64,000 nucleotides of DNA from Christensenella tenuis (GCF_014287795.1 NZ_JACOON010000003.1:62001-126000); one strand, 5' to 3'; positions 43,065 through 52,266 are shown, numbered from the stretch's first letter. Numbers and translations: made by a program. Notes: generated by a model from the sequence alone, not told the origin.

Positions 43065-43958
43065 TCAAACCGCAGTCCCCGGCGTTTCCTGCAATTCCAT
43101 AAATATTTTCCTGTAGTTTTCGGAAAACACGCTTCCCTTGCGCCAGATAAAGGTCAGGTCGTGCGTAAGGGCAAACTCTTCCAGCGGAATCCTTTTCAAA
43201 GTTCCTTCGCATAACTCCCTGCGCACCGCCGCTTCATACAGGAACGTGATTCCACAATTTTCCCCAACAAGCATTTTGATCGCGTTAATATTACTGACCT
43301 CAACAAAATTCCCAAAGTCTTCCAACATAAGGTTTCGTCCCTCAAGGTAGCGTTCTAATATCTCCCGTGTGCCCGATCCTGCTTCCCGTACGATGATCCG
43401 TTCCCCAGTCAAGTCTTCTATTTTATGTACTTCTGTTCGGAACACATGGCCTTTCCCGCATACGGCGATATACGGCTCTGTCGCGTAGACAAGGTGCTCA
43501 TATTCATTTTTGGCAAAATTTCCCTCCACCAGTGCAAAATCAATCTCGCCGCCGTCGAGTTTCCGTAAGAGCTCCTTGGTGTTCGATACGTCCATTCGCA
43601 GGGACACCCCTGGATGGTTCGCCAAATAACGCGCGGCAGGTCCGGGAATCACAAATTCTCCCACCGTAAGCGTAACGCCGAAACGCAGGAGTTTCCCGCT
43701 TCCAAGGCCGCCCATTTCTTCCTTTAAGGCCATCACATCATGTTTCATAGTGAGTCCCGCACTTTGCAGGAGTCGTCCCGCTTCCGTGAGCTCCAGTTTC
43801 TTTCCCTGGTAGGCAAACAGCTTCGCGCCGTAATATTCCTCCAGAAAACGGATGTGCTGCGATACGGCCGGTTGGGTGATATTGAGCCGTTCCGCAGCGC
43901 GTGTAAAATTCATAGTTTCGCACACCATAAGGAACGTATCCATCCTGAAATCAAGCAT
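43065..43958 (-). CDS. LysR-family transcriptional regulator
   Basis: A 297-residue LysR protein. The N-terminal winged helix reads F-L-M-V-C-E-T-M-N-F-T-R-A-A-E-R-L-N-I-T-Q-P-A-V-S-Q-H-I; the effector domain (90-297) has R-E-A-G-S-G-T-R-E, the usual anion-binding turn of CysL/CysB-like members. Divergent from the yeiH-like gene, the classic arrangement of a LysR and the gene it controls, with a long perfect dyad between them. In other bacteria YeiE or CysL govern YeiH-type genes and sulfite/sulfur metabolism, which may apply here. Confidence 0.93.
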   Translation of the reverse strand: MLDFRMDTFLMVCETMNFTRAAERLNITQPAVSQHIRFLEEYYGAKLFAYQGKKLELTEAGRLLQSAGLTMKHDVMALKEEMGGLGSGKLLRFGVTLTVGEFVIPGPAARYLANHPGVSLRMDVSNTKELLRKLDGGEIDFALVEGNFAKNEYEHLVYATEPYIAVCGKGHVFRTEVHKIEDLTGERIIVREAGSGTREILERYLEGRNLMLEDFGNFVEVSNINAIKMLVGENCGITFLYEAAVRRELCEGTLKRIPLEEFALTHDLTFIWRKGSVFSENYRKIFMELQETPGTAV

Positions 43959-43985
43959 ATTTTCCCTCCTTTTATATACAATAAC

Positions 43986-44011
43986 ATATATTTATGTATT
44001 AATAAATATAT
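43986..44011. promoter_or_regulatory. LysR-type operator between the divergent genes
   Basis: A perfect ten-base inverted repeat, ATATATTTAT / ATAAATATAT, with six bases between. It is 27 bases from the LysR start and 72 from the YeiH start, the normal position for a LysR recognition site (T-N11-A dyads). Confidence 0.6.
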
Positions 44012-44082
44012 ATAATTTTTAATTATTATTAAAATTGGTATAATACTACTTGTATTTATATTTTTTGAAAGCAGGTAGTATC

Positions 44083-45099
44083 ATGAAATTTCTAAAAACA
44101 AATTGGATGGGAATTATTTTATGCCTTGTAATTGCCATTCCCGCATTTTTTCTCGGCAAGCTCCTGCCTGTGGTCGGCGGGCCGGTGTTCGCTATCCTGA
44201 TCGGTATGGTTCTGGCCCTCCTGATCAAACGAAAAGATATTCTCCAACCCGGAATCAACTTTACGTCCAAAAAAATCCTGCAATGGGCAGTCGTTCTGCT
44301 TGGCTTCGGCATGAACCTGTCGGAAATCCTGCGTTTGGGCGCACAATCCCTGCCCATCATTATCTCTACGATTTCCACATCGCTCATCCTTGCATTTATC
44401 TTATACCGTGCGATGAAAATGCCTTCGCGCATTTCCACCTTGATCGGGGTAGGTTCTTCCATCTGCGGGGGTTCCGCTATCGCAGCAACCGCCCCCGTTA
44501 TCGGTGCGAACGACGAGGAAATCGCCCAATCAATTTCTGTTATTTTTCTGTTCAATGTCATTGCCGCGCTTATTTTCCCTACGCTCGGCGGTGCGCTTGG
44601 TCTTTCCAATGAAGGCTTCGGCCTGTTTGCGGGTACTGCTATCAACGATACCTCGTCGGTAACGGCTGCGGCCGCCGCGTGGGATGGGATCCATGGCAGC
44701 AACACGCTTGACCAGGCGACAATCGTAAAGCTCACACGTACCCTCGCCATCATACCGATTACTTTGGTGCTGGCCTTCGTGCGTACACGTAAAGAAAAAA
44801 AGCTGGATGCGGCCACCGGTGCCACATTCAGCTTCAAAAAAATATTTCCGTGGTTCGTACTGTTTTTTGTACTGGCCTCGGTCGTCACGACGGTGTTCAA
44901 CCTTCCGGCTTTCGTGACAGGGCCTCTCAAGGAACTCAGTAAATTCTTCATTATCATGGCCATGGCAGCTATCGGCCTCAATACCCATATCGTAAAGCTG
45001 GTCAGGACAGGTGGAAAACCCATTTTTATGGGCCTTGTCTGCTGGATCGGAATCGCCGCGGTAAGCCTTGGTATGCAACACGTCCTCGGTGTTTGGTAA
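44083..45099 (+). CDS. YeiH-family putative sulfate exporter
   Basis: A 338-residue membrane protein of the YeiH (conserved hypothetical 698) family with about ten transmembrane segments. Family stretches G-I-N-F-T-S-K-K-I-L-Q-W-A-V-V-L-L-G-F-G-M, G-S-S-I-C-G-G-S-A-I-A-A, G-T-A-I-N-D-T-S-S-V-T-A-A and M-A-A-I-G-L-N-T are all there. The ATG at 44083 has GCAGG upstream. Homologues are annotated as sulfate exporters, with weak experimental support. The LysR neighbour and dyad support regulation by a sulfur or related anion signal. Confidence 0.9.
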   Translation: MKFLKTNWMGIILCLVIAIPAFFLGKLLPVVGGPVFAILIGMVLALLIKRKDILQPGINFTSKKILQWAVVLLGFGMNLSEILRLGAQSLPIIISTISTSLILAFILYRAMKMPSRISTLIGVGSSICGGSAIAATAPVIGANDEEIAQSISVIFLFNVIAALIFPTLGGALGLSNEGFGLFAGTAINDTSSVTAAAAAWDGIHGSNTLDQATIVKLTRTLAIIPITLVLAFVRTRKEKKLDAATGATFSFKKIFPWFVLFFVLASVVTTVFNLPAFVTGPLKELSKFFIIMAMAAIGLNTHIVKLVRTGGKPIFMGLVCWIGIAAVSLGMQHVLGVW

Positions 45100-45307
45100 G
45101 ATGGCCTACTCTTGATCTATCCTTTTTGCGGGCAAGGGCGGCACGCACGCCCGCGAACCCGCTTACATGCACCTCAAGGGCGGATACGCAATTGGATGGA
45201 AGGTATGCAAAGGGCTGCGCGGATGAAAAACGCCATGGCTTCGATAAAGTACAAGGCCGTGCAGCGGCGAGACTTTTCAGGCAAACCCTAGGGTGTGCAG
45301 GTATACC

Positions 45308-45790
45308 TTATCTTATTTTTATTCCGCACACTTCCGCATGCTGCAGATGGATTCCGATGTGCCCTACGCCAAGTATAAGAGAAAATAATATCATCCAGAC
45401 CACCTTTCCATAGATCCCAAGCAACAGAAACGCCGCCACCGGAAACGTTGCCAACGGAACAGGAATTCCGTAAAAACTGCTGTACATATTCCGTGCCCGC
45501 CGCCTGCTTTTAAAATACCGCAGCCAACATATCTCATAAAGTGCCATCAACGCAAATGCAAAAATAAGCCACAGCGTCCATGGGGTAAACGGCATGAAAT
45601 TGAAATCTTTGAACATCAGTGCGCACAGCGCGCAGCCAACCTGTCCAACACGTTCTAAAAGCAGCAGGATGCCATGTTCAAAGCTGTTATCATAATCTTC
45701 GGGCGGATTCCTGCTCCATAGAATATTGGGAGCGATAAGCAAAACAAGAAAAATAAGTCCCACATATGAAAATCCCAGGTGCCCAAACAT
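45308..45790 (-). CDS. Hypothetical membrane protein
   Basis: A 160-residue protein with about five hydrophobic segments (residues 7-25, 45-60, 68-88, 105-128, 131-148). R-N-P-P-E-D-Y and F-K-S-R-R-R-A-R-N-M-Y-S-S lie in loops. I do not recognise the family with certainty. It follows the EFR1 ferrodoxin gene by 15 bases, so it may be the last gene of the ruv-queA unit. The 208 bases between it and the yeiH-like gene hold nothing identifiable. Confidence 0.75.
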   Translation of the reverse strand: MFGHLGFSYVGLIFLVLLIAPNILWSRNPPEDYDNSFEHGILLLLERVGQVGCALCALMFKDFNFMPFTPWTLWLIFAFALMALYEICWLRYFKSRRRARNMYSSFYGIPVPLATFPVAAFLLLGIYGKVVWMILFSLILGVGHIGIHLQHAEVCGIKIR

Positions 45791-45805
45791 GTTCCTTCCC
45801 CCATT

Positions 45806-46612
45806 CTATAAAAATAGCTCCGGTTCCCGCCGGTTCTTCAGCCCTTCTTCAAGCTGATGCAAATGGTACAAATAGCCTTTGTCGTCAAAGTATTTCGCGT
45901 GCTTTGGGCATGCTTTTACACACGCGCCGCATTTGATACATATTCCGCTGCATTCCCGCATATTTTCGCGGGAAATGCTGCCCATCGGGCATACTTCCGC
46001 GCATACTCCACATTCATCACAGCTTTCCTTTGTAAACGGCTTCACTTTCCGAATATCGATAGGGTTTCCTTTCCTGTCACGCGGCATATAATACCCCCGG
46101 TATGGGTACGGCGTTCCAGGCGTCTCAACAATTCCGCTGCTCCTATCCCACCATTTTGCGCACAGCCGTTCCGCGAATTTGCTGGCACAGTGTAGATCCT
46201 TCCCATCGGGCCTGCCCTTCGCAAGCTCATACGAAAAAGCGTGCTCGCCTACAAAAGCTGCCGCAGCATGCGGCAGAAAACCATGGCCTGCAAGTATATC
46301 CCGCAATTCTATCAAGGCATCGTCAAAATCCCGGTTTCCGTATAAAACGATCGGTACGGCAAACGCGCCGTTCCCGGCAACCGTATCCAGATACTTCAGC
46401 AATACATTAGGAACCCGCCCCGCATAAACGGGAACGCCAAAAACAACGATATCATCCGGCATAAATTCCGGCCATCCGCCCCGCGCGGCAGGCAGCGTAA
46501 AATCAAATTCACATTCCGCCGCCCCAAGGCCTTCCCCAAGCCCCCGCGCAATGGCCGTAACGATCTTTTTGGTCGTCCCCGTCGCACTGAAATAAACGGC
46601 CCATATCTTCAT
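45806..46612 (-). CDS. EFR1-type flavodoxin/ferredoxin fusion protein
   Basis: A 268-residue protein joining an N-terminal flavodoxin-like domain (F-S-A-T-G-T-T phosphate loop at 8-14; F-G-V-P-V-Y-A-G-R; Y-G-N-R-D-F-D) to a C-terminal two-cluster ferredoxin (C-D-E-C-G-V-C-A-E-V-C-P and C-I-K-C-G-A-C-V-K-A-C-P). This is the EFR1 ferrodoxin layout of anaerobes. It should carry electrons between FMN and two [4Fe-4S] clusters; physiological partners are unknown. It follows queA by ten bases. Confidence 0.93.
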   Translation of the reverse strand: MKIWAVYFSATGTTKKIVTAIARGLGEGLGAAECEFDFTLPAARGGWPEFMPDDIVVFGVPVYAGRVPNVLLKYLDTVAGNGAFAVPIVLYGNRDFDDALIELRDILAGHGFLPHAAAAFVGEHAFSYELAKGRPDGKDLHCASKFAERLCAKWWDRSSGIVETPGTPYPYRGYYMPRDRKGNPIDIRKVKPFTKESCDECGVCAEVCPMGSISRENMRECSGICIKCGACVKACPKHAKYFDDKGYLYHLHQLEEGLKNRREPELFL

Positions 46613-46622
46613 AACGTTCGCC

Positions 46623-47642
46623 TCACAAAATCATCATCGCGTCCCCAAAACTGAAAAAACGGTAACGTTCTTCAACAGCCTGCCGGTAAACGTCCAACGC
46701 CTTTTCCCTGCCCATCAGGGCGCTCACAAGCATGATGAGCGTGGACTTTGGCAGGTGAAAATTGGTAATGAGCGCGTCTACGACCTGGAACCGGTAGCCC
46801 GGATAGATAAAGATGTCCGTATCCGCACTCCCCGCCTGCACAAGGCCGTCCCTTGCCGCGCTTTCGAGCGTACGCACCGACGTCGTACCAACAGCGATCA
46901 CCCGCCGTCCTTCCCGCTTCGCAGCATTGACCGTCTCCGCTGCCTGCGCGCTTACGCTGTAATACTCCGAATGCATCACATGCTGTTCTACCGTTTCCTC
47001 TTTCATGGGCCGAAACGTTCCAAGCCCCACGTGAAGCAATATTTTAACGATGATAACGCCCATTTTTTCTATTTTTTCCAAAAGCTCCGGCGTAAAATGC
47101 AGTCCCGCCGTAGGTGCGGCCGCACTGCCGTCCTCTTTTGCGTATACCGTCTGATAGCGTTCCTTTTGCTCAAGCCGCTCCGTAATATAGGGCGGGAGCG
47201 GCATATTGCCATACCGGTCGAGCAGCTCTTCAAATATGCCCTCATGCCGGAATTTCACTTCGCATACCCCGTCCTCTTTTTTGCAAAGAAGCTCCGCCGA
47301 AAGCTCCGGCCCAAAATCCACAATGCCGCCCGGCTTCAGCTTTTTGCCCGGCCGCATAATCACTTCCCATACATCAAGGGCAAGACGCTTTAACAGCAAA
47401 AATTCAAAATCCGTTCCCGTTCCCCTTTTTTTCCCGTACAGGCGGGCGGGAAGGACTTTCGTTTCATTTAAAACGAGCACGTCTCCCTTTTTCAGGTAGT
47501 CGGTCACATCGTAAAAATGCCGATGGCTGACTTCCTCTGTTTTCCGGTCATACACAAGAAGCCGCGAATGGTCTCGCGGCTCGATTGGAGTCTGTGCAAT
47601 CAGCTCTTCAGGTAAGTTATAATCGAAATCAGATGTCTTCAT
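46623..47642 (-). CDS. queA: S-adenosylmethionine:tRNA ribosyltransferase-isomerase
   Basis: A 339-residue QueA. M-K-T-S-D-F-D-Y-N-L-P-E-E-L-I-A-Q-T-P-I-E-P-R-D opens the protein, K-V-L-P-A-R-L-Y-G-K-K and A-A-P-T-A-G-L-H-F-T follow, and the end holds T-N-F-H-L-P-K-S-T-L. It adds the cyclopentene part of epoxyqueuosine to preQ1-tRNA made by Tgt (gene at 28736). It follows ruvB by 14 bases, the common ruvB-queA order. Confidence 0.97.
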   Translation of the reverse strand: MKTSDFDYNLPEELIAQTPIEPRDHSRLLVYDRKTEEVSHRHFYDVTDYLKKGDVLVLNETKVLPARLYGKKRGTGTDFEFLLLKRLALDVWEVIMRPGKKLKPGGIVDFGPELSAELLCKKEDGVCEVKFRHEGIFEELLDRYGNMPLPPYITERLEQKERYQTVYAKEDGSAAAPTAGLHFTPELLEKIEKMGVIIVKILLHVGLGTFRPMKEETVEQHVMHSEYYSVSAQAAETVNAAKREGRRVIAVGTTSVRTLESAARDGLVQAGSADTDIFIYPGYRFQVVDALITNFHLPKSTLIMLVSALMGREKALDVYRQAVEERYRFFSFGDAMMIL

Positions 47643-47656
47643 AGTGTCCGCTCAGG

Positions 47657-48694
47657 CTAAAAGAGCCTGGTCTGTCCCTTGTTATCAATATTCTTCGGCA
47701 GCGGGAGTCCCATGTGCCGGTATGCGTTTTCCGTTGCGCACCGTCCGCGCGGCGTTCGCTGGAGAAAACCAAGCTGTAGGAGGAACGGTTCGATCACGTC
47801 CTCGATCGTACCCGCTTCCTCACCTGTGGTCGCCGCAAGCGTATCGAGCCCTACCGGTCCGCCGCCAAACTTTGTAATGATCGCATCCAGAATCAAACGG
47901 TCGGAATGATCGAGCCCAAGCGCATCGACTTCCAGAAGCTGCAGCCCCTGATCCGCCGCATCCCTAGTGATTATGCCTTCTGCGCGTACATCCGCAAAAT
48001 CGCGCACGCGGCGCAAAAGCCGGTTGGCGATACGCGGAGTTCCGCGGGAGCGCCGCGCAATCTCCGCCGCCCCTTCTTCATCTACCTCGATCTCCAGGAT
48101 CTTTGCGGAGCGTTTTACGATTGTTTTGAGCTGATCGGCGTCATACATCTGCAACCGGCCCATGACCCCAAACCGGTCCCGCAGGGGTGATGTCAGCATC
48201 CCCGCGCGCGTCGTCGCCCCCACCAGTGTAAAACGCGGCAGGTCAATACGCATAGACCGTGCGGACGGCCCCTTGCCCAGGATGATATCCAGCGCGTAAT
48301 CCTCCATCGCGGGATAAAGCACTTCCTCCACACTGGAATTCAGGCGGTGGATCTCGTCAATAAACAGCACGTCTTTGTCGGAAAGATTCGTCAGCAGCGC
48401 TGCAAGGTCTCCCGGACGTTCGATTGCCGGTCCGGACGTTATGCGGATATTGACGTTCAGTTCCTGCGCGATAATATGGGCCAGCGTCGTTTTTCCAAGG
48501 CCGGGCGGGCCGTATAAGAGCACGTGATCCAGCGCTTCCCCGCGTTTCTTGGCGGCCTCGATAAAGATCGCCATTTTTTCCTTGACCTTGTCCTGCCCAA
48601 TATATTCGCCAAGTGATTGCGGGCGCAGCGTCACATCCGCAGTCATATCTTCATTCAATTTCATTCCCGAAACAATGCGGGACTCTTCTTCCAT
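47657..48694 (-). CDS. ruvB: Holliday junction helicase RuvB
   Basis: A 345-residue AAA+ motor. Walker A G-P-P-G-L-G-K-T-T, Walker B F-I-D-E-I-H, and sensor R-G-T-P-R-I-A-N are intact. Two hexamers drive branch migration of Holliday junctions together with RuvA. The ATG has AGGGT upstream. Separated from ruvA by a lipoprotein gene and 258 empty bases, which is unusual, since ruvA and ruvB are normally adjacent. Confidence 0.97.
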   Translation of the reverse strand: MEEESRIVSGMKLNEDMTADVTLRPQSLGEYIGQDKVKEKMAIFIEAAKKRGEALDHVLLYGPPGLGKTTLAHIIAQELNVNIRITSGPAIERPGDLAALLTNLSDKDVLFIDEIHRLNSSVEEVLYPAMEDYALDIILGKGPSARSMRIDLPRFTLVGATTRAGMLTSPLRDRFGVMGRLQMYDADQLKTIVKRSAKILEIEVDEEGAAEIARRSRGTPRIANRLLRRVRDFADVRAEGIITRDAADQGLQLLEVDALGLDHSDRLILDAIITKFGGGPVGLDTLAATTGEEAGTIEDVIEPFLLQLGFLQRTPRGRCATENAYRHMGLPLPKNIDNKGQTRLF

Positions 48695-48952
48695 ACCCTA
48701 TGGCGCTCCCTTCGGTCACTTCGAAAAAACACATAGCAGGCTCCCAGAACCGCCGGACTTCCACGGCCCAGCCATTACCCATGGCCGTTCTCTCCGGGGC
48801 AGTTCATGTGCCTCTCCCAACTTTTTCTGCTCTAAACGGATTCCCCGCGCGCCTCCCGGCTCCCGAAAATTCCATTCGCTTCCAGCGGCCTCTTGAGACC
48901 AACGGCGCAAAACCGCTGCATCTCCGAGTTGCTTCCTTCTTTTCCATCGGAC

Positions 48953-49447
48953 TCATCCCGCTGGGATCAACGCTTCGGACACCGCCTCCAGCTTTTCTTT
49001 CGTGGCTCCATCAGACATCGTCACCGTGCAGGTTGCGTCTGCCGGCGTATCGTGCCACTCACTCATGCCTTCCTTGCCTTCATTATAGCGGATGGTGTAC
49101 GGATAATCTTCCCATGTCATTTCTTCCGCAGCGTCAAATTCCACATACATCCCCGCGAGGTCCTGCTGTGTTCCAGGTGCCATGCGGAACGTGTATTCAT
49201 CGCCGTTCCACGTAAACACCGCTTGCGCTGTTTTATCTTCCTCCAATACGGAATAAGAGACGTTCTCCGCCCCTTCGGGCAGCGCACCCATCGCGAGTCC
49301 CGTTTTCTCCTTCACTTCCGCCGCATCTGCTACCGGGCTCCACGGATTCGCAATCCGCGCGGACTCCTCCGCCGCGGGCTGCACGGCACAGGCAGCAAGT
49401 GCCATGGCCAGCATTGCCGCCATCAGTACGGTCAATATCTTTTTCAT
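48953..49447 (-). CDS. Hypothetical lipoprotein between ruvA and ruvB
   Basis: A 164-residue lipoprotein. MKKILTVLMAAMLAMALAA precedes Cys20 (lipobox L-A-A-C). The mature part is acidic and predicted mostly beta (Q-A-V-F-T-W-N-G-D-E-Y-T-F-R-M, Y-P-Y-T-I-R-Y-N-E-G), with no known motif; the repeated strand pattern resembles small extracytoplasmic DUF4367-like domains, without certainty. It lies 26 bases after ruvA in the same direction. The location inside a recombination operon suggests insertion rather than a shared function. Confidence 0.8.
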   Translation of the reverse strand: MKKILTVLMAAMLAMALAACAVQPAAEESARIANPWSPVADAAEVKEKTGLAMGALPEGAENVSYSVLEEDKTAQAVFTWNGDEYTFRMAPGTQQDLAGMYVEFDAAEEMTWEDYPYTIRYNEGKEGMSEWHDTPADATCTVTMSDGATKEKLEAVSEALIPAG

Positions 49448-49473
49448 CGTTTTCCGTTCCTTTCCGTTTCGGT

Positions 49474-50061
49474 TTACTTCCCCATCCGTTTCAGTGCAAG
49501 CGACACAAGCTCCTCTGCCGTGTCTCCAAGGCTTCGTACCGCGGCAATCGCCGCAACTGCCTCTTGCCTGTTGTACCCAAGCCCCGTAAGTGCCGCGGCC
49601 GCCTCCGCCGCCGCATCCTGCGAGAGTTCAGTCATATCCATATCCATCCCGACCGCATCTTCGAAGTCTACCTTTTCCTTCAGTTCCAGCACAAGGCGCT
49701 GCGCCGTTTTCTTGCCGATTCCCGGCACGTTGGTAAACGCCTTGTCGTCATTTGAAATTACAGCTGCGGCAATATCGTTCACCCGCATGACGGAAAGCAC
49801 AGACGCGGCCGCTTTTGGGCCGATTCCGCTGATCGACAGCAGTTTCTCAAACATTGTTTTCTGTTCCTGCGTCATGAATCCGTAAAGAGTCATGTCGTCT
49901 TCCGCTACTTTAAGATAAGTATACAGCTTTGCTTTCTCTCCCGTTTTGATCGCATTCAGGGAAAACGTGTCCGTAAAAATCTGGTATCCCACGCCGCCTA
50001 CGTCGATCACCGCATAGGTCGCTGCTTTCTGTACGACTTCCCCCGCTATATATGCATACAT
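49474..50061 (-). CDS. ruvA: Holliday junction DNA-binding protein RuvA
   Basis: A 195-residue RuvA: OB-fold N-terminal domain (M-Y-A-Y-I-A-G-E-V), two helix-hairpin-helix motifs in I-S-G-I-G-P-K-A-A and V-P-G-I-G-K-K-T-A-Q-R-L, and a C-terminal UBA-like domain that binds RuvB (G-Y-N-R-Q-E-A). It recognises four-way junctions. It follows ruvC by 37 bases. Confidence 0.97.
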   Translation of the reverse strand: MYAYIAGEVVQKAATYAVIDVGGVGYQIFTDTFSLNAIKTGEKAKLYTYLKVAEDDMTLYGFMTQEQKTMFEKLLSISGIGPKAAASVLSVMRVNDIAAAVISNDDKAFTNVPGIGKKTAQRLVLELKEKVDFEDAVGMDMDMTELSQDAAAEAAAALTGLGYNRQEAVAAIAAVRSLGDTAEELVSLALKRMGK

Positions 50062-50098
50062 AGATGTTTACTCCTTCAATTCCAAAGGCCTGCGCGCC

Positions 50099-50602
50099 CT
50101 ACTTGATCTTCGTATTGAGTATTCCCGCCGTGTGCGCGCTGTGCGCATGACAAATCGCCACCGCCACTGCATCCGCCGCATCATCCGGCTTCGGTACTTC
50201 CTTTAGGGAAAGGATCGTCTTTACCATCATCTGTACTTGGTTTTTGTCCGCACGCCCATATCCTACCACCGCTTGCTTGATCTGCAGCGGCGTATATTCG
50301 TAAAGCTGTTCCGTCCGTTCAGACGCGGCCACAAGGGCCGCCCCGCGTGCCTGCGCTACATTGATCGCCGTCGTCACATTCTTATTGAAAAACAACTCTT
50401 CAAACGCAATCGAATCCGGCCTGTACATATCGATCAACTGGGTAATCCCATGGTTGATCTGCTTTAAGCGAATCGGAAACTGCTCACCTGCTTCCGTAAG
50501 AATTGTGCCGTAATCAATCAATTTCAGCCTTACCTTTTCGTCACAGCTTATCACACCATACCCCACCGTTGCAAGGCCAGGGTCAATACCGAGTACAATC
50601 AT
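50099..50602 (-). CDS. ruvC: Crossover junction endonuclease RuvC
   Basis: A 167-residue RuvC. Active-site acidic residues are in G-I-D7-P-G, A-F-E-E-L-F-F, and the late D-D-A-A-D-A. It cuts Holliday junctions symmetrically. The ATG at 50602 has AAAGG upstream; an in-frame extension to 50650 overlaps the promoter region and lacks a ribosome site. First gene of the ruvC-ruvA-lipoprotein-ruvB-queA-EFR1 unit. Confidence 0.97.
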   Translation of the reverse strand: MIVLGIDPGLATVGYGVISCDEKVRLKLIDYGTILTEAGEQFPIRLKQINHGITQLIDMYRPDSIAFEELFFNKNVTTAINVAQARGAALVAASERTEQLYEYTPLQIKQAVVGYGRADKNQVQMMVKTILSLKEVPKPDDAADAVAVAICHAHSAHTAGILNTKIK

Positions 50603-50714
50603 TTGCACCTTTCCTTTTCGAGAACATTTCGAATCAAATACAGTATACATGATTACGCTCTTTTTCGCAATTTTGCACCCGAAATAAAAAATTTGTATTT
50701 TTACAAATTCCCTA

Positions 50715-50751
50715 TTGCATAATTATTCATTTTTATGTATAATTATAAACA
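50715..50751 (+). promoter_or_regulatory. argG promoter overlapped by two ARG boxes
   Basis: TTGCAT (50715-50720), 17 bases, TATAAT (50738-50743). Two 18-base ARG-box-like dyads cover it: 50715-50732 (centre ATAATTATTCAT) and 50734-50751 (centre ATAATTATAAAC), both close to the A/T-rich consensus of ArgR operators. Arginine-bound ArgR would block RNA polymerase. No argR gene is in the window. Confidence 0.7.
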
Positions 50752-50800
50752 TAAAATGAATGCAACGCACCTTGGGTGCGCGGAAAAGGAGTTTTTTATC

Positions 50801-52024
50801 ATGAATGCAAAAAAACAGTATAATAAGGTAGTGCTCGCGTATTCCGGTGGTCTCGATACCTCCATCATCATTCCGTGGCTCAAGGAAACCTACGGCGTAA
50901 AAGATGTAATCGCGGTATGCGGTAACGTAGGCCAGGGCAAAGAGCTTGACGGCTTATATGAAAAGGCCATCAACACCGGCGCGTCGGACGCATACATCGA
51001 AGACCTCACGGAAGAATTTATCACCGATTATGTCTACCCGACGATGCAGGCAGGCGCGGTATACGAAGGAAAATATCTGCTTGGCACCTCTTTTGCACGC
51101 CCGGTTATCGCAAAACGTTTGGTCGAAATCGCCAAGGAAGTTGGTGCGGATGCCATCTGTCACGGCGCAACCGGCAAGGGCAATGACCAGGTGCGGTTCG
51201 AGCTTACGGTAAAAGCGCTCGCCCCCGATATCGATATCATCGCCCCCTGGCGTATCTGGGATATCAAATCCCGTGAGGAAGAGATCGAATATGCACAAGC
51301 GCGCAACATCCCCGTCCCGGTAGATAAAGAACACAATTACAGCATGGATGCCAACATCTGGCATCTCTCGCACGAAGGTTCCGACCTCGAGGACCCGTGG
51401 AACGAGCCCAAGGACGACCTCTACATGATCTGCAAGACGCCGGAGGAAGCGCCGGATAAGCCGTGCTATTTCACGATTGAATTTGAACAGGGCATTCCCG
51501 TTTCCATCGACGGACAGAAGTACGGCCCTGTCGAGCTTGTCACCAAACTGAACGAGCTCGGTGCGGAAAATGGCGTGGGGATCGATGACCTTGTGGAAAA
51601 CCGTCTCGTGGGCATGAAGAGCCGCGGCGTATACGAAAATCCCGGCGGACGTATCCTCTATACGGCGCATGCCGGACTTGAAATGCTGACGCTCGACAAA
51701 GATACCATGCACTATAAGGAGGGCGTAGCCGCGAAGTATGCGGAGCTCGTATATGATGGTAAATGGTTCTGCCCGCTGCGTGAAGCACTGGCGGCATTCG
51801 TAGCCGAAACACAGAAAACGGTCACGGGCACAGTGCGCATGAAGCTCTATAAGGGCAATTGCACACATGTCGGCCTTAAGTCTCCCTACTCCCTGTACAG
51901 CGAAGAGTTCGCCACTTTTGGCGAGGATGAGGTTTATGACCACAAAGATGCGGAGGGGTTCATCAACCTGTTCGGTCTGCCGCTCAAGGTGCGCGCCCTC
52001 GCCCTCAAGGATAAAGAGGTTTGA
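50801..52024 (+). CDS. argG: Argininosuccinate synthase
   Basis: A 407-residue enzyme. The ATP loop A-Y-S-G-G-L-D-T-S is at residues 13-21; G-N-V-G-Q-G, C-H-G-A-T-G-K-G-N-D-Q-V-R-F-E and D-A-N-I-W-H-L-S-H-E-G are the substrate and ATP motifs. It joins citrulline and aspartate to argininosuccinate with ATP. The ATG at 50801 has AAAAGGAG upstream; a longer frame begins inside the promoter. argH is not adjacent, which is unusual. It ends at the terminator at 52049. Confidence 0.97.
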   Translation: MNAKKQYNKVVLAYSGGLDTSIIIPWLKETYGVKDVIAVCGNVGQGKELDGLYEKAINTGASDAYIEDLTEEFITDYVYPTMQAGAVYEGKYLLGTSFARPVIAKRLVEIAKEVGADAICHGATGKGNDQVRFELTVKALAPDIDIIAPWRIWDIKSREEEIEYAQARNIPVPVDKEHNYSMDANIWHLSHEGSDLEDPWNEPKDDLYMICKTPEEAPDKPCYFTIEFEQGIPVSIDGQKYGPVELVTKLNELGAENGVGIDDLVENRLVGMKSRGVYENPGGRILYTAHAGLEMLTLDKDTMHYKEGVAAKYAELVYDGKWFCPLREALAAFVAETQKTVTGTVRMKLYKGNCTHVGLKSPYSLYSEEFATFGEDEVYDHKDAEGFINLFGLPLKVRALALKDKEV

Positions 52025-52048
52025 ACCTTATAATATTCACGATTCCAA

Positions 52049-52087
52049 AAGGGGCCGTCTCAGAGAAAAAACAGAGACGGCCTCTTT
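52049..52087 (+). terminator. Terminator of argG
   Basis: GGCCGTCTC / GAGACGGCC stem with a 12-base loop, flanked by A-run and CTCTTTT, 24 bases after the stop. Confidence 0.85.
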
Positions 52088-52232
52088 TGCGTTTCGTTGG
52101 GCAGCCTTTCCTTAGCCGCGGCGGCCACCGCGATTCCCGGCATTGTGATTTAATTGGAAGCATTACTTGATGTTCGGCTATAAATCGCGTTGTTTGTTAT
52201 GTACTGTTTTCATAAATTCATTCTGCAACCAA

Positions 52233-52266
52233 AAACAGGCTTGCGCTCACGCACTCGCCTGTTTTT
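52233..52266 (-). terminator. Terminator of the ABC exporter operon
   Basis: AAACAGGC / GCCTGTTT outer stem with a T-run on the minus strand, 55 bases after the exporter stop. Confidence 0.7.

Noticed and set aside
44046..45023. 325-codon minus-strand frame over the yeiH-like gene
   Set aside because: It is antisense to a clear membrane-protein gene with a good start, and its sequence is low in complexity and matches no family.
48716..48910. 64-codon frame between the lipoprotein and ruvB
   Set aside because: Trp/Arg/Gly-rich low-complexity translation without domain or clear start.
50954..51943. 329-codon minus-strand frame over argG
   Set aside because: Antisense to full-length argG, without ribosome site or domain.
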